Notes: generated from the sequence alone by a model not told the origin. Shown: positions 28,719 through 37,468, counted from the stretch's first letter. The stretch is 64,000 nt of DNA from Micromonospora marina (GCF_900091565.1 NZ_FMCV01000017.1:62001-126000); one strand, 5' to 3'. A program made the numbers and translations.

Positions 28719-30278
28719 TCAAGCGATCCTGATCATGGTGGGTGCGGCCGCCGTCCGGGCCGCCCCGGCGCGGCCGGAGGCCGCCAGCACCGCGGCACGC
28801 ACGATCCGCGTCGGCCGGTAGAGGTCCTTGTCGTGCCATAGTGCCGGTTCGCTGTCGCATCCGTCCAGCTCGGACAGTCGAAGACGCCCCCGCACCAGCG
28901 CCGATGTGATCCGCGGGTCGCCGGGCCGGCCCGCGTCGGCCAGGGCGAGCACCGCGTACGCGGTCTCCTCGGCGGTGCCGTCCCACCGTCCCCAGGAGCC
29001 GTCCGGGCGCTGCGTGTCCAGCAGCCAGGCCACCCCCCGCTCGACCGCGGTTCGCGCCGCGCCGTCCGGCGCGTGGTCGGCGAGCGCCAGCAGCACCGCG
29101 TAGGTGGCGTAGTACGGCGAGGCGTGCCAGCGGTCCTCCCACCGCCCGTCCGGCTCCTGCCGGTCCAGCAGCCACTCGGTGACCCGGCGCCGGGCGCCGG
29201 TGACGCCGGGCGCGCTCGGTTGCTCGCCGAGCGCGTCGAGGACGTGCGCGTTGGTGGTCAGCGACGCCCCGTCCTCTCCCGGCCAGGTGCAGAAGTGCCG
29301 TCCGGTGTCGAACCCGGCCAGCGGCGCGACGCCCGGAGCGCGACCCAGCCGGGCCAGCGCGTAGAGCGTGACGGCGGTGGTGTCGGCGTCGGCGGGCAGG
29401 CCGGGCGCGGTGGCCGCGCCGGATGGTCCGACCGCGGCGCGCAGCTCGGTCAGCACCGGCTCGGGCGCCCCGACCGGCACCCCGGCCCGGACCAGGATGC
29501 CGAGCACCCAGGCCCGTTCGAACACGGTGATCGGGCTCGCGCAGGGCACCGGCCCGGGCCGGGCGACGGCGTTGAGGTAGTCCAGCACGGGGCCGGGCTC
29601 CGGCTTGCCCAGCCAGGCGGCGGTGGCGGCGGGTGAGGCGCCGACGGCACCACTGGCCGAGGGGCGTACGCCGGGCGCGCGGTACGCCAGCTCGCCCGCC
29701 ACCTCCAGCGCGTGCGCCAGCTTCTCCGGCACCGGTCTTCCGGTGGCCAGCAGCCCGCGTACCCGGGTCAGCCGGGCCGGGTCGAGACCGGCGGGCAGCG
29801 GCAGGCGGGCCCGGCCGGCCCACTCGGCCAGCCCGGGTGGCGGCCCGGCCGGACCGTCGAGGTGCCGGTCCACAGCGGTCAGCAGCGCCGGCACGATCAG
29901 GTCGGTGGCGGGCAGGTCCGGCGGGGCGCCGTCGCGCAGGGCGCCGGTCAGATGCGCCAGTCCCCGGTGCGCGGCGGCGGCCGGCGCGGTGGCCGGACCC
30001 TCGTGGTGCAGCACGGCCAGCAGCGCCTCGACCGCGCTCAGCGTCGGCACGAGCGCGTACCCGCCGGGGCCGCCCCAGCCGCCGTCCGGGCGCTGCCGGT
30101 CCAGCAGCCAGGTCACGCGCCGGTCGTGGCCGCCGAGCCAGGGCGCGAGGGCGACCAGCCGTCCGGTCTCGTAGACCGACGGTGACGTCTGCCCCTCCGG
30201 CTCGCCGCCGAGTTCGGTGATCAGGTCGTGCGTGGCCCCGGACCGGGTGGCGGGCACCGGTCCGGCGGTGAGCGTCAC
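28719..30278 (-). CDS. Class II terpene (diterpene-type) cyclase, DxDTT variant
   Basis: 519 residues; GTG at 30278 overlaps the stop of the class I synthase by 3 bp (GTGA). Squalene-hopene/prenyltransferase-type alpha-barrel repeats: QRPDGGWGGPGGY near 70, QEPDGRWEDRW and QRPDGSWGRWDG (QW-like motifs). The acid motif is Asp297-x-Asp299-Thr-Thr, the DxD(D/T)T that starts protonation-driven cyclisation. Length fits bacterial labdane-type diphosphate synthases (about 500 residues) rather than squalene-hopene cyclase (over 600). The expected substrate is geranylgeranyl diphosphate, giving a bicyclic diphosphate for the upstream class I enzyme. No GGPP synthase is in the window. Confidence 0.82.
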   Translation of the reverse strand: MTLTAGPVPATRSGATHDLITELGGEPEGQTSPSVYETGRLVALAPWLGGHDRRVTWLLDRQRPDGGWGGPGGYALVPTLSAVEALLAVLHHEGPATAPAAAAHRGLAHLTGALRDGAPPDLPATDLIVPALLTAVDRHLDGPAGPPPGLAEWAGRARLPLPAGLDPARLTRVRGLLATGRPVPEKLAHALEVAGELAYRAPGVRPSASGAVGASPAATAAWLGKPEPGPVLDYLNAVARPGPVPCASPITVFERAWVLGILVRAGVPVGAPEPVLTELRAAVGPSGAATAPGLPADADTTAVTLYALARLGRAPGVAPLAGFDTGRHFCTWPGEDGASLTTNAHVLDALGEQPSAPGVTGARRRVTEWLLDRQEPDGRWEDRWHASPYYATYAVLLALADHAPDGAARTAVERGVAWLLDTQRPDGSWGRWDGTAEETAYAVLALADAGRPGDPRITSALVRGRLRLSELDGCDSEPALWHDKDLYRPTRIVRAAVLAASGRAGAARTAAAPTMIRIA

Positions 30279-31150
30279 CGCACGCCCCAGAAGTCGGTGT
30301 TCCGGTAGAAGCCGGTGGTGAAGCCGAGCTGCCGGGACAGGAAGTCGGCCTCCCGGGGCACCTCGCCGGCCAGCTTCGCCAGCAGGACACGGCAGTGGTC
30401 GACCTGCTCGGCGAAGCGCCGCTCGACCTCGGTCGGGTCGTCCACCAGCAGCAGCGCGTTGAGGTCGCCGGACTCGGCGTCGCGGCGGTGGGTGCCGAGG
30501 TCGTTGACCAGGCGCAGGGCGCGTTGGACCTCGTCGCCGACCTCGATCAGGCGGGCCAGCGTGGCGGCGTCGGACACCGACCCGGTGTGGATCCAGTGCG
30601 CCACGTTCACCACTGTCGCGGCGAGGTTGTCGGCGTTCGCGAGGTAGTCGGTGAGCGTGGGGCGGGCGGTGTGCCGCCAGTCCCACTCACGGGCCATCGC
30701 GTCGAGCGTGCGTGCCATCGTGTCCCGCCAGTGGCCGCGCAGTGCCGGCCAGGCGGGCGCGGCGGCGACGTCGTCGCGCAGCTCGGCGAGGAACCGGCCC
30801 AGCGGGTCGCCGGACTGGCCGCCGTCGAGCACGTCCAGGCAGACGCCGGTGATCCGGTTCACCTCGGCCCGGCTGGTGGCCTGGTGGTCGACCAGCCAGT
30901 CCACGGCAAATCCCCAGAGCACCGCGCGGTTGGTCACCGCGAGTTCGGCGGCGGTGTGCCAGGGGGCGCTGAACGCCATCGCCTGCGCGATGCTGCTGAA
31001 CAGCGTCGCGTCGAACGGGTCGCCGGGGAACAGCTCGGGGTGCGCGGCGGCGGCCTTGCGCAGGCCGCGCTGGCCCTGCGCGGCGAGCGCGCAGACCCGG
31101 CCCTGCTCCGCGGCGACGGCAAGCGGATCGGGGGTGGGTCCGTCGGTCAT
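30275..31150 (-). CDS. Class I terpene synthase with altered metal motifs
   Basis: 291 residues; ATG at 31150 overlaps the P450 stop (ATGA). All-helical class I fold. Asp84-WLV-Asp88 replaces the canonical DDxxD (second Asp is Trp) and Asn216-Asp217-x2-Thr220-x3-Asp224 is the NSE/DTE-type magnesium triad (NDxxTxxxD). It would ionise a prenyl diphosphate or a cyclic diphosphate supplied by the class II enzyme encoded next to it. It is translationally coupled on both sides (P450 before, class II cyclase after), indicating one pathway. Low similarity makes the product unpredictable. Confidence 0.78.
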   Translation of the reverse strand: MTDGPTPDPLAVAAEQGRVCALAAQGQRGLRKAAAAHPELFPGDPFDATLFSSIAQAMAFSAPWHTAAELAVTNRAVLWGFAVDWLVDHQATSRAEVNRITGVCLDVLDGGQSGDPLGRFLAELRDDVAAAPAWPALRGHWRDTMARTLDAMAREWDWRHTARPTLTDYLANADNLAATVVNVAHWIHTGSVSDAATLARLIEVGDEVQRALRLVNDLGTHRRDAESGDLNALLLVDDPTEVERRFAEQVDHCRVLLAKLAGEVPREADFLSRQLGFTTGFYRNTDFWGVR

Positions 31151-32532
31151 GCCCGCTCCGCCCGCCCGGCCGCGACGAGCGTCAGCTCGACCCGTTCGCG
31201 CGGCCGCAGCGCGGCCGCCAGCCGCAATCCGGGTACGCCGGGGCGGTGCAGCCGGAACCGGTAGCGGCTGAGCATGGTGGCGAGGATGAGCTGCGCCTCC
31301 AGGTAGAACAGGTACATGCCGAGGCACTGGTGCGGGCCGCCGCCGAACGGGAAGTGGGCGTACCGGTGCCGGGTCCGGACCCGCTCGGGGCGGAACCGTT
31401 CCGGGTCGAACTCGTCCGGGCGGTCCCAGAACTGACGCATCCGCTGGGTGATCAGCGGGCTGACCGCCATCGTCGCGCCGGGCTCGATCGGCACGCCGTC
31501 GATGACGTCCCCGTCGACCGCTCGGCGCGGGATGATCCACCCGATCGGGTAGAGCCGCAGCAGTTCGTCCAGCACCATCCGGGTGTACGTGAGCCGGCTC
31601 AGGTGCTCGCGGCGTACCGGCTCGCCGCCGAGCACCTCGTCGATCTCGGCGTAGAGCCGCTCGGCCACCTCGGGGTGCTGGTCCAGGTGGGGCCAGGCCC
31701 AGGTGAGCACGTTGATGGTGGTCTCGGTGGTGGCGGCGAACATCGCCACGGTGTCGTTGCGGACCTGCCGCTCGTCGAGTTGCCGCCCGTCGTCGGTACG
31801 GGCCTGCCAGAGCGTCGAGATGACGTCGTCGCCCTGGTCGGCGGACTCCCGCGTCTCGCGGACGATCGGCACCAGCACGTCGTCGACGATGCGCACGGCG
31901 CGGGCGAACGTGCGGTCGCCGGGCATCGGCAGGGACAGCGGCGCGAACGGCACGACGATCCGGGGGAGGACGGCGGTGGCGATCCGGTCCTGCGCCTCGA
32001 TCACGCGCAACGCGTCCGGCACCGAGATCCGGTCGGCGAAGAGCACCTTCATGATCGCCCGGCTGACGATGCGCGCCTGCTCCACGCCGATGTCGACCGG
32101 CTGCCCGGCGCGGGCCGGCTCGTCCAGTTCGTCGACGGCGTCGCGGATCGCGTCGGCCATCCCGTCGACCAGCGCCTCCACCCGCTTGGCGGTGAACATC
32201 GGCTGGAGCATCCGCCGGCTGGCCGACCAGATCTGCCCCTCGCCGAGGATCCCCTCGCCGAACAGCCGCTTGACCGGGCGCCAGAACAGCCCGTCACCGG
32301 CCCGCTCGTAGTTGTCCGCCCGGTCCCGCAGGACGTGCTGCACGTGCCGGGGGTGGGTGACCAGGTACGGCCGGAACGAGCCGAGGTTGAGCCGGACCAG
32401 ATCGCCTCCGGTACGGTTGCCGATGTCGATGAGGGCTCGGGCGGGGTCGCGGAGCACCGCGGGCAGGATCTGCCGCAGCGGCACGGTCCGGGGCCGGCCG
32501 GCGGGCCTCGGTGTGTCCGTTGGTTCGGGCAC
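31147..32532 (-). CDS. Cytochrome P450
   Basis: 461 residues; GTG at 32532 behind GAGGGAG. Heme-binding FPFGGGPHQCLG with ligand Cys403, ExxR as Glu323-LL-Arg326, and I-helix AATTETT in place of the usual AGxxT. The long N-terminal region and FPFGGG form resemble CYP102/CYP1xx-type terpene-modifying P450s. No redox partner is adjacent. As first gene of the coupled terpene operon it probably oxidises the terpene skeleton made by the two downstream enzymes. Confidence 0.9.
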   Translation of the reverse strand: MPEPTDTPRPAGRPRTVPLRQILPAVLRDPARALIDIGNRTGGDLVRLNLGSFRPYLVTHPRHVQHVLRDRADNYERAGDGLFWRPVKRLFGEGILGEGQIWSASRRMLQPMFTAKRVEALVDGMADAIRDAVDELDEPARAGQPVDIGVEQARIVSRAIMKVLFADRISVPDALRVIEAQDRIATAVLPRIVVPFAPLSLPMPGDRTFARAVRIVDDVLVPIVRETRESADQGDDVISTLWQARTDDGRQLDERQVRNDTVAMFAATTETTINVLTWAWPHLDQHPEVAERLYAEIDEVLGGEPVRREHLSRLTYTRMVLDELLRLYPIGWIIPRRAVDGDVIDGVPIEPGATMAVSPLITQRMRQFWDRPDEFDPERFRPERVRTRHRYAHFPFGGGPHQCLGMYLFYLEAQLILATMLSRYRFRLHRPGVPGLRLAAALRPRERVELTLVAAGRAERA

Positions 32533-32796
32533 CTGAACGCTCCCTCGGTTGACTCAGGGTCGCGACTCCGTATCGACCCGTGACGTTGCCCGCGAGCATG
32601 CCATCCTGAGCGGCAGATCAAAAGGCAGGTCGGAGGATATTTCACGTAACAACAATCTCTTTGTCGAAAATGGAGCCCGTGGGATGTGCGTCACTGCCGT
32701 ACACAGTGGCCGTTGCGGAGAGCGAGCGACGCTCACCTCCGCGCGGACGGCGGCAGAAAGCGGGCGCGGACCCGTCCGCTGTGCCAAGCTTCGGGC
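32533..32796. promoter_or_regulatory. Divergent promoter region between the P450 operon and DUF2630
   Basis: This 264-bp gap contains an unusually AT-rich stretch (about 32615-32675) in otherwise GC-rich DNA. It is the only upstream region of the terpene operon, so the operon promoter must be here. No convincing -35/-10 pair or operator repeat could be assigned by eye. Confidence 0.4.
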
Positions 32797-33045
32797 ATGG
32801 ACGACAAGACCATCCTCAGCCGGATCTCGGAACTCGTCGACGAGGAGCACCGGCTGCGTGCCGACGCGCAGCAGCACGAGGCCGGCACCGACGACGAGGC
32901 GCGGGAGCGGCTGCGCGCGCTGGAGGAGTCGCTGGATCAGTGCTGGGACCTGCTGCGCCGCCGCCGGGCGGCCCGTCAGGCGCACGGCGACCCGGACGCC
33001 CAGGGCGAGCGTCCGGTGCCGGAGGTCGAGCGCTACCTCCAGTGA
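32797..33045 (+). CDS. DUF2630 small protein
   Basis: 82 residues; ATG at 32797. MDDKTILSRISELVDEEHRL followed by RLRALEESLDQCWDLLRRRRAARQAHGDPD and VPEVERYLQ is the whole DUF2630 pattern. It is a predicted two-helix coiled-coil, cytosolic, common as a single copy in actinobacteria and of unknown function. It ends at a 13-bp hairpin. Confidence 0.85.
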   Translation: MDDKTILSRISELVDEEHRLRADAQQHEAGTDDEARERLRALEESLDQCWDLLRRRRAARQAHGDPDAQGERPVPEVERYLQ

Positions 33046-33059
33046 CCCGGACCGGACCG

Positions 33060-33089
33060 GCGTCCCGGGCGGTCTCCCGCCCGGGACGC
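33060..33089. terminator. Bidirectional terminator hairpin, 13-bp stem
   Basis: Arms 33060-33072 and 33077-33089 pair perfectly with a 4-nt loop, between the DUF2630 stop (33045) and the RIO kinase stop (33097). Confidence 0.75.
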
Positions 33090-33096
33090 TCGTCGG

Positions 33097-34026
33097 TCAG
33101 CGGATGCCCGCCTCCCGCAGCAGCGCCTCGGTCAGCGCCGCCGGGTCGGTCACCGTCGCGGGCATCCCGCGCGCGGTGAACCAGGCGGCCACCACCCGCA
33201 CGTCGCGGGCCAGGAAGTCGGCCCCCTGCGGGTTCGCCACCACGTCGACCACCTGCGGCAGGTCGATCATCACCAGCCGGCCCGCGTGCACCAGCAGGTT
33301 GTACGGGGACAGGTCACCGTGTGCGTACCCGGCCCGGGCGAGCACCGTCAACGCCTCCACGAGCTGGTCCCACAGGTCGCGCAACCCGTCGTCGTCGGGC
33401 CGGGTCTGGGCCAGCCGCGGCGCGGCCTCCCCCGCCTCGGCGTCGCCGACGAACTCCAGCATCAGCTCGGTGCCGAGCAGCTGCACCGGGTAGGGCACCG
33501 CGATCCGCCCGGAGGCGGCCCCGATCTCCCAGAGCTGGGACAACGCGGCGAACTCGGCCGCCGCCCACTGCCCGGCGATCATCTGCCGGCCGAACGCGGT
33601 GCGGCCGGTCATCGCCCGCATCTCGCGGGACCGGCGCACCCGGCGGCCCTCCAGGTAACCGGCGTCGCGGTGGAAGAGCCGGTGCTGGGCGTCGCGGTAC
33701 CGCTTGACCGCCAGCAGGCAGGCGCGGTCGGTGCCCGGCACGGCGCGGCGGACCAGGTGGACGTCCGCCTCCTTGCCGGTCTTGAGCACCCCGAGCTCGG
33801 TGTCGCGGGCGGCCAGCTCGGTGACCAGCCAGTCCGGATGCGGCTCGGGGCCGTGGACGGCCTGATCCCAGGAGGACCAGGCGTCCTCCGCCTCGGGCTC
33901 GGCGTCCGGGTCGGTGAGGGTCGGCGGGGTACGCCGCCCCCGCTTCAGGAAGTCGGGTTCGTCGTCGTCGAAGCGGCTCTTGCCGCGGCCACGGCGCTGC
34001 GGCGCCGGGAGGTCGTGATCGCGCAC
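33097..34026 (-). CDS. RIO-type atypical serine/threonine kinase
   Basis: 309 residues from the GTG at 34026; the frame opens upstream but without similarity. The RIO1 hallmark GVLKTGKEADVHLV (phosphate loop), the catalytic loop YAHGDLSPYNLLVH and the metal loop MIDLPQVVD are all present, so the kinase should bind ATP. Residues 1-70 are a charged, disordered N-terminus. In archaea and eukaryotes RIO kinases serve ribosome maturation; bacterial targets are unknown. Upstream, 34027-34225 holds no gene or repeat that I can see. Confidence 0.88.
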   Translation of the reverse strand: MRDHDLPAPQRRGRGKSRFDDDEPDFLKRGRRTPPTLTDPDAEPEAEDAWSSWDQAVHGPEPHPDWLVTELAARDTELGVLKTGKEADVHLVRRAVPGTDRACLLAVKRYRDAQHRLFHRDAGYLEGRRVRRSREMRAMTGRTAFGRQMIAGQWAAAEFAALSQLWEIGAASGRIAVPYPVQLLGTELMLEFVGDAEAGEAAPRLAQTRPDDDGLRDLWDQLVEALTVLARAGYAHGDLSPYNLLVHAGRLVMIDLPQVVDVVANPQGADFLARDVRVVAAWFTARGMPATVTDPAALTEALLREAGIR

Positions 34027-34225
34027 GGGTGGACATGTCCTTCGATCGAGGCTGGTGGAGGCAGGTGGAACGACCCTGCGAAAACGGCCATGACCGACCT
34101 CCTCTCCTCGACCGGGCACACCCCGGCTGCGCACTCGCGCGGCACCATGCTCGTGCGTCAACCCAGGGCGGGTCAACGGAATTTCGGCGCCGCCGCTCCC
34201 GTCGTCCGGCGTGCCGCCGCAGCGG

Positions 34226-34870
34226 TCAGCCGGCCAGCACGGCCGCGACGGCCGCGATCAGTCCGTCCTCGATCCGGGTGGGCGCGAACCTCGGGTCGGA
34301 CCAGCGGCGTCCCCGGTGCAGCCAGACGCTGGGCAGGCCCACAGCTGTCGCGCCGCCGATGTCCGCCTCCGGGCTCTCGCCGACCACCCACGCGCCGCGC
34401 AACGGCATCCGGGCCCGCTGGGCGGCGAGCGCGAAGATCCTCGGGTTGGGTTTGCTGACGCCCGCCTCCTCGGAGATCACCCAGTCGGCGACGTACCGGT
34501 CCAGGCCGGTCTTGCGGATCTTGGTGTCCTGTTGACGGGACGCGCCGTTGGTGACCACCACCGGCACCCAGCCGGCGTCGGCCGCGATCCGCAGCGCGCA
34601 GGCCACCAGCGGGTCCAGCCGCATGTGGGCCACCACGCCGTCGTGCAACTCGTCGACCAGGTCGATCGAGGGGATGCGCAGCGCGTACCGGTCGCGGATC
34701 GCGTCCGCCACGTCCCACCTGTTGGTCAGCCCGTCGGCGTCCACGGACACCAACCAGTCGAGGTCGGCCGGGGGCGCGCCGATGCCGTCCAGGAAGCGTT
34801 CTCCCCAGACGCGGAACGGCCCGTCGCGGTCCAGCAGGGTGTTGTCCAGATCGAGCAGGAGCAACGGCAC
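34226..34870 (-). CDS. HAD-superfamily hydrolase (phosphatase-like)
   Basis: 214 residues; ATG at 34870. All four HAD motifs: DLDNTLLD (nucleophile Asp near 7), VVTNGA (Ser/Thr motif), KPNPRIF (Lys) and GESPEADIGGA (acidic motif). The helical cap between motifs I and II suits small-molecule phosphatases of the YjjG/haloacid type. It lies 59 bp after the nitrilase-family gene on the same strand and may be co-transcribed with it. Confidence 0.88.
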   Translation of the reverse strand: MPLLLLDLDNTLLDRDGPFRVWGERFLDGIGAPPADLDWLVSVDADGLTNRWDVADAIRDRYALRIPSIDLVDELHDGVVAHMRLDPLVACALRIAADAGWVPVVVTNGASRQQDTKIRKTGLDRYVADWVISEEAGVSKPNPRIFALAAQRARMPLRGAWVVGESPEADIGGATAVGLPSVWLHRGRRWSDPRFAPTRIEDGLIAAVAAVLAG

Positions 34871-34929
34871 CTGGGCACCCTACGGGAAGGGCCGGAGCAC
34901 CGACAGGGGCGAGGGCCCCGCCACGGCGA

Positions 34930-35775
34930 TCAGGCGACCAGGACGGCGCGCGCCGCCCCGGCGTCGACCGGGCGGTCCCGCAGCATCGTGTGCGCCGCGC
35001 GGGTGGCGGCCAGCGCGTCCGGGTCCAGCGTGGCCACCAGCACGTCCTCGCCGGTGTCGGCGCCCCGGGCCAGCGGCCGGCCCTCCGGGTCGTACACCGC
35101 CGCGCCGCCGTTGAACCGCCACGGATCGGCGCCGCCGACCGCGTTGGCGAAGACCACGTACATCGTGTTGTCCAGCGCCCGTGCGGCGTAGTAGAGGTCG
35201 CGCCGGTGCGCCGAACCGGTCAGGTAGCCACTCGGGCAGAGGTAGCCGTGCGCGCCGTCGCCGGCCGCGGCCCGCGCGTGCTCCGGGAAGCAGCCGTCGT
35301 AGCAGACGCCCAGACCCAGCCGCCACGAGTCGACCTCGATCGTGGCACCCCCGCGGCCGGCGTCGAACAGCTCCCGCTCGCCGCTCCAGAGCTGCTGCTT
35401 GTCGTACGCGGCGGTGACCGTGCCGGCGGGGTCGACCACGAGCGAGGAGATGGTGCGCCGCAGGTCGGGGTGGCGGACGGCGGCACCGATCACCACTGCC
35501 GCGCCCGCGTCGGCGGCGGCGCAGCGCAGCGCGTCCAGCCGGGCGTCGGTCACCCGGCCGTCGGCGTCCGCGGCCACGTCCGTGGCGTCCGGGTCGGCCC
35601 CGAGCGTCGGCGGGTGGTACGCCGGCAGGAACAGCTCGGGCAGCACCACGACGCGGGCGCCCTCGGCCCGGGCGACGAGGCGGGCGGCGGCACCGGCGTT
35701 GCCGGCGACGTCGCCGGGGACCGGCTGGGCCTGGACGGCGGCGACGGTGAGCGGGCGCGTGGGAGGTGCTGACAC
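34930..35775 (-). CDS. Carbon-nitrogen hydrolase (nitrilase superfamily)
   Basis: 281 residues. The Glu-Lys-Cys triad is visible in VVLPELFLPAY, YDKQQLW and GVCYDGCFPE. It cleaves a non-peptide C-N bond of an amide or carbamoyl substrate; the substrate cannot be told from sequence (omega-amidase, N-carbamoyl hydrolase and beta-ureidopropionase are all possible). Head to head with acnR across 104 bp, so the AcnR box could also affect it. Confidence 0.88.
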   Translation of the reverse strand: MSAPPTRPLTVAAVQAQPVPGDVAGNAGAAARLVARAEGARVVVLPELFLPAYHPPTLGADPDATDVAADADGRVTDARLDALRCAAADAGAAVVIGAAVRHPDLRRTISSLVVDPAGTVTAAYDKQQLWSGERELFDAGRGGATIEVDSWRLGLGVCYDGCFPEHARAAAGDGAHGYLCPSGYLTGSAHRRDLYYAARALDNTMYVVFANAVGGADPWRFNGGAAVYDPEGRPLARGADTGEDVLVATLDPDALAATRAAHTMLRDRPVDAGAARAVLVA

Positions 35776-35827
35776 GCGCCGATCCTAACCACCCGACGGC
35801 AGCAGATGATCTTCCAGAAACGCATCT

Positions 35828-35846
35828 CAAGCCGTACGTACGGTTT
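35828..35846 (+). promoter_or_regulatory. Candidate AcnR operator in the acnR promoter
   Basis: CAAGCCGTACGTACGGTTT contains a perfect 12-bp palindrome (CCGTACGTACGG, 35832-35843), and the wider 18 bases are palindromic at 16. It matches the aconitase promoter element at 17133-17151 in 17 of 19 positions. It lies 34-52 bp before the acnR start, as for an autorepressed TetR gene. Confidence 0.65.
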
Positions 35847-35879
35847 GCGTCGGCCGGTTCCACCTGCGACGATCCGTTC

Positions 35880-36452
35880 GTGCCCAGAGTAAGTCAGGAC
35901 CAGCTCGACGCGCGCCGGCAGGAGATCCTCGCGGCGGCCCGGGCGTGTTTCGCCCGGCACGGTTACGAGGGCGCCACCGTGCGGCGGCTGGAGGAGGCCA
36001 CCGGCCTGTCCCGTGGCGCGATCTTCCACCACTTCCGGGACAAGGACTCCCTCTTCCTGGCCGTGGCCGAGGACGACGCCGCCGCAATGGTGGAGACGGT
36101 CGCCCGCAACGGTCTCGTGCAGGTCATGCACGACCTGCTGGCCCGGGCCGTCTCGCCGGACACCACCGGCTGGCTCGGCAGCCAGCTGGAGGTCTCCCGC
36201 CGGCTGCGCACCGACCCCGCCTTCGCCAAGCGCTGGGCGGAGCGGTCCGAGGCCATCGCCGAGGCCACCCGGGAGCGCCTGCTGCGCCAGCGCGAAGCGG
36301 GCGTGCTCCGCGACGACGTGCCGATCGACGTCCTCGCCCAGTTCCTGGAACTGGCCTACGACGGGCTGGTGCTGCACCTGGCGATGGGCCGGCCGGCCGG
36401 CGACCTGGCCCGGGTGCTCGACCTGGTCGAGGAGGCCGTCCGCCGGCACTGA
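35880..36452 (+). CDS. acnR: AcnR-type TetR repressor
   Basis: 190 residues; GTG at 35880. The HTH reads RRQEILAAARACFARHGYEGATVRRLEEATGLSRGAIFHHFRDKDSLFLAVAEDDA. The motif GYEGATVRRLEEATG and GAIFHHFxDK, then ARNGLVQVMHDLL and ISxxLRTDP-like SRRLRTDPAF, match AcnR, the corynebacterial repressor of aconitase. In corynebacteria and mycobacteria acnR is next to acn; here they are about 16 kb apart but share an operator-like element. Downstream is the Cys-rich membrane protein operon, same strand, 104 bp away. Confidence 0.85.
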   Translation: MPRVSQDQLDARRQEILAAARACFARHGYEGATVRRLEEATGLSRGAIFHHFRDKDSLFLAVAEDDAAAMVETVARNGLVQVMHDLLARAVSPDTTGWLGSQLEVSRRLRTDPAFAKRWAERSEAIAEATRERLLRQREAGVLRDDVPIDVLAQFLELAYDGLVLHLAMGRPAGDLARVLDLVEEAVRRH

Positions 36453-36556
36453 ACCGGCAGCGGTCTCGGTCCGGTAACTACGCCCCTCCAGGAGATCGAC
36501 TCTGGCGCGCCTGCTCCACAATGAGCCGCGACCCCTCCTCGCGACAGGAGCAGACG

Positions 36557-37468
36557 ATGACCCCCTCCGACACCTGGGGCATCCCTGGCCCCGTATTCCT
36601 GCGCTGGTACCTCCTGCTCGCCGTCGTCGTTGTCGTCGGCGCGATCGTCCACCGGCGCCGCATGCTGGAGGGCACGCCGGTCGCCGTCCACGGCGGACTG
36701 GGGCCGCAGCAGGTCGCCTTCCTCAACGGCGGCGACCAGCTCGCCGTCTGGGCCGCGCTCGGCGGGCTGCGCCACGCGGGCGTGGTCGGCGTACGGCCGG
36801 ACCGGCGGCTCACCACCGGCGGTCCACTGCCGGCCGGGGCCACCCCTGTGGACCAGGCGGTGCACCACGCGGCGAGCCGGGGCCTGCACACCCGTGAGCT
36901 GGCCGCCGACGAGTGGGTCCGGCGGGCGGTCGACGAGCTGCGCGACGACCTGGTACGCCGGGGCCTGGCACTGGACCAGGAGCGACGCCGGACGCTGCGG
37001 CGCGGCGCGCTGCTGGTCGGCTTCCTGCTCGCCATCGGCATCGTGCGCACGGTCACCGGACTGTTCAACGACCGGCCCACCGGCTGGCTGCTGCTCAGCC
37101 TGTTCCCGCTCGGCCTCGCGTTCGTGCTGCTCAACCGCGTGCCCTGGCGTACCCGGGCGGCCACCGCCGCGCTGAACGACATGCGCCGCCGGCACGCCTG
37201 GCTGCGGCCCGACGCCGGGCCCGCGTACGCCACGTACGGCCCGACCGAGGTGGCGCTGGGCGTGGCGCTGTTCGGCACCGCCACGCTCTGGACCATGGAT
37301 CCGGGCTTCGCGGAGCAGGCCGAGATCCAGCGGCAGGCGCTGGGCCACACGGGCGGCGCGAGCACCGGCACCTCGTGCGGCGGGGGCCCCACCGCCGGTG
37401 GCGCCTCCTCGTGCGGCGGCAGCTCCTGCGGCGGGGGCGGTGGCTGCGGCGGCGGGTGCGGCGGATGA
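36557..37468 (+). CDS. TIGR04222-type membrane protein with Gly/Cys-rich C-terminal tail
   Basis: 303 residues; ATG at 36557 after AGGAG. Helix near 15-32 (WYLLLAVVVVVGAIVHRRR), a soluble region with VAFLNGGDQLAVWAALGGLRHAGVV (helix-turn-helix-like), two helices near 155-190, a short segment near 230-245, then about 45 residues of Gly, Ser and Cys: five cysteines, all in S-C-G-G or G-C-G-G contexts. The pattern matches TIGR04222 proteins. It overlaps the MNIO gene by 4 bp (ATGA), and coupling to a DUF692 enzyme suggests that the Cys tail is the modification substrate, with the protein itself as membrane-held precursor. That role is inference. Confidence 0.8.
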   Translation: MTPSDTWGIPGPVFLRWYLLLAVVVVVGAIVHRRRMLEGTPVAVHGGLGPQQVAFLNGGDQLAVWAALGGLRHAGVVGVRPDRRLTTGGPLPAGATPVDQAVHHAASRGLHTRELAADEWVRRAVDELRDDLVRRGLALDQERRRTLRRGALLVGFLLAIGIVRTVTGLFNDRPTGWLLLSLFPLGLAFVLLNRVPWRTRAATAALNDMRRRHAWLRPDAGPAYATYGPTEVALGVALFGTATLWTMDPGFAEQAEIQRQALGHTGGASTGTSCGGGPTAGGASSCGGSSCGGGGGCGGGCGG

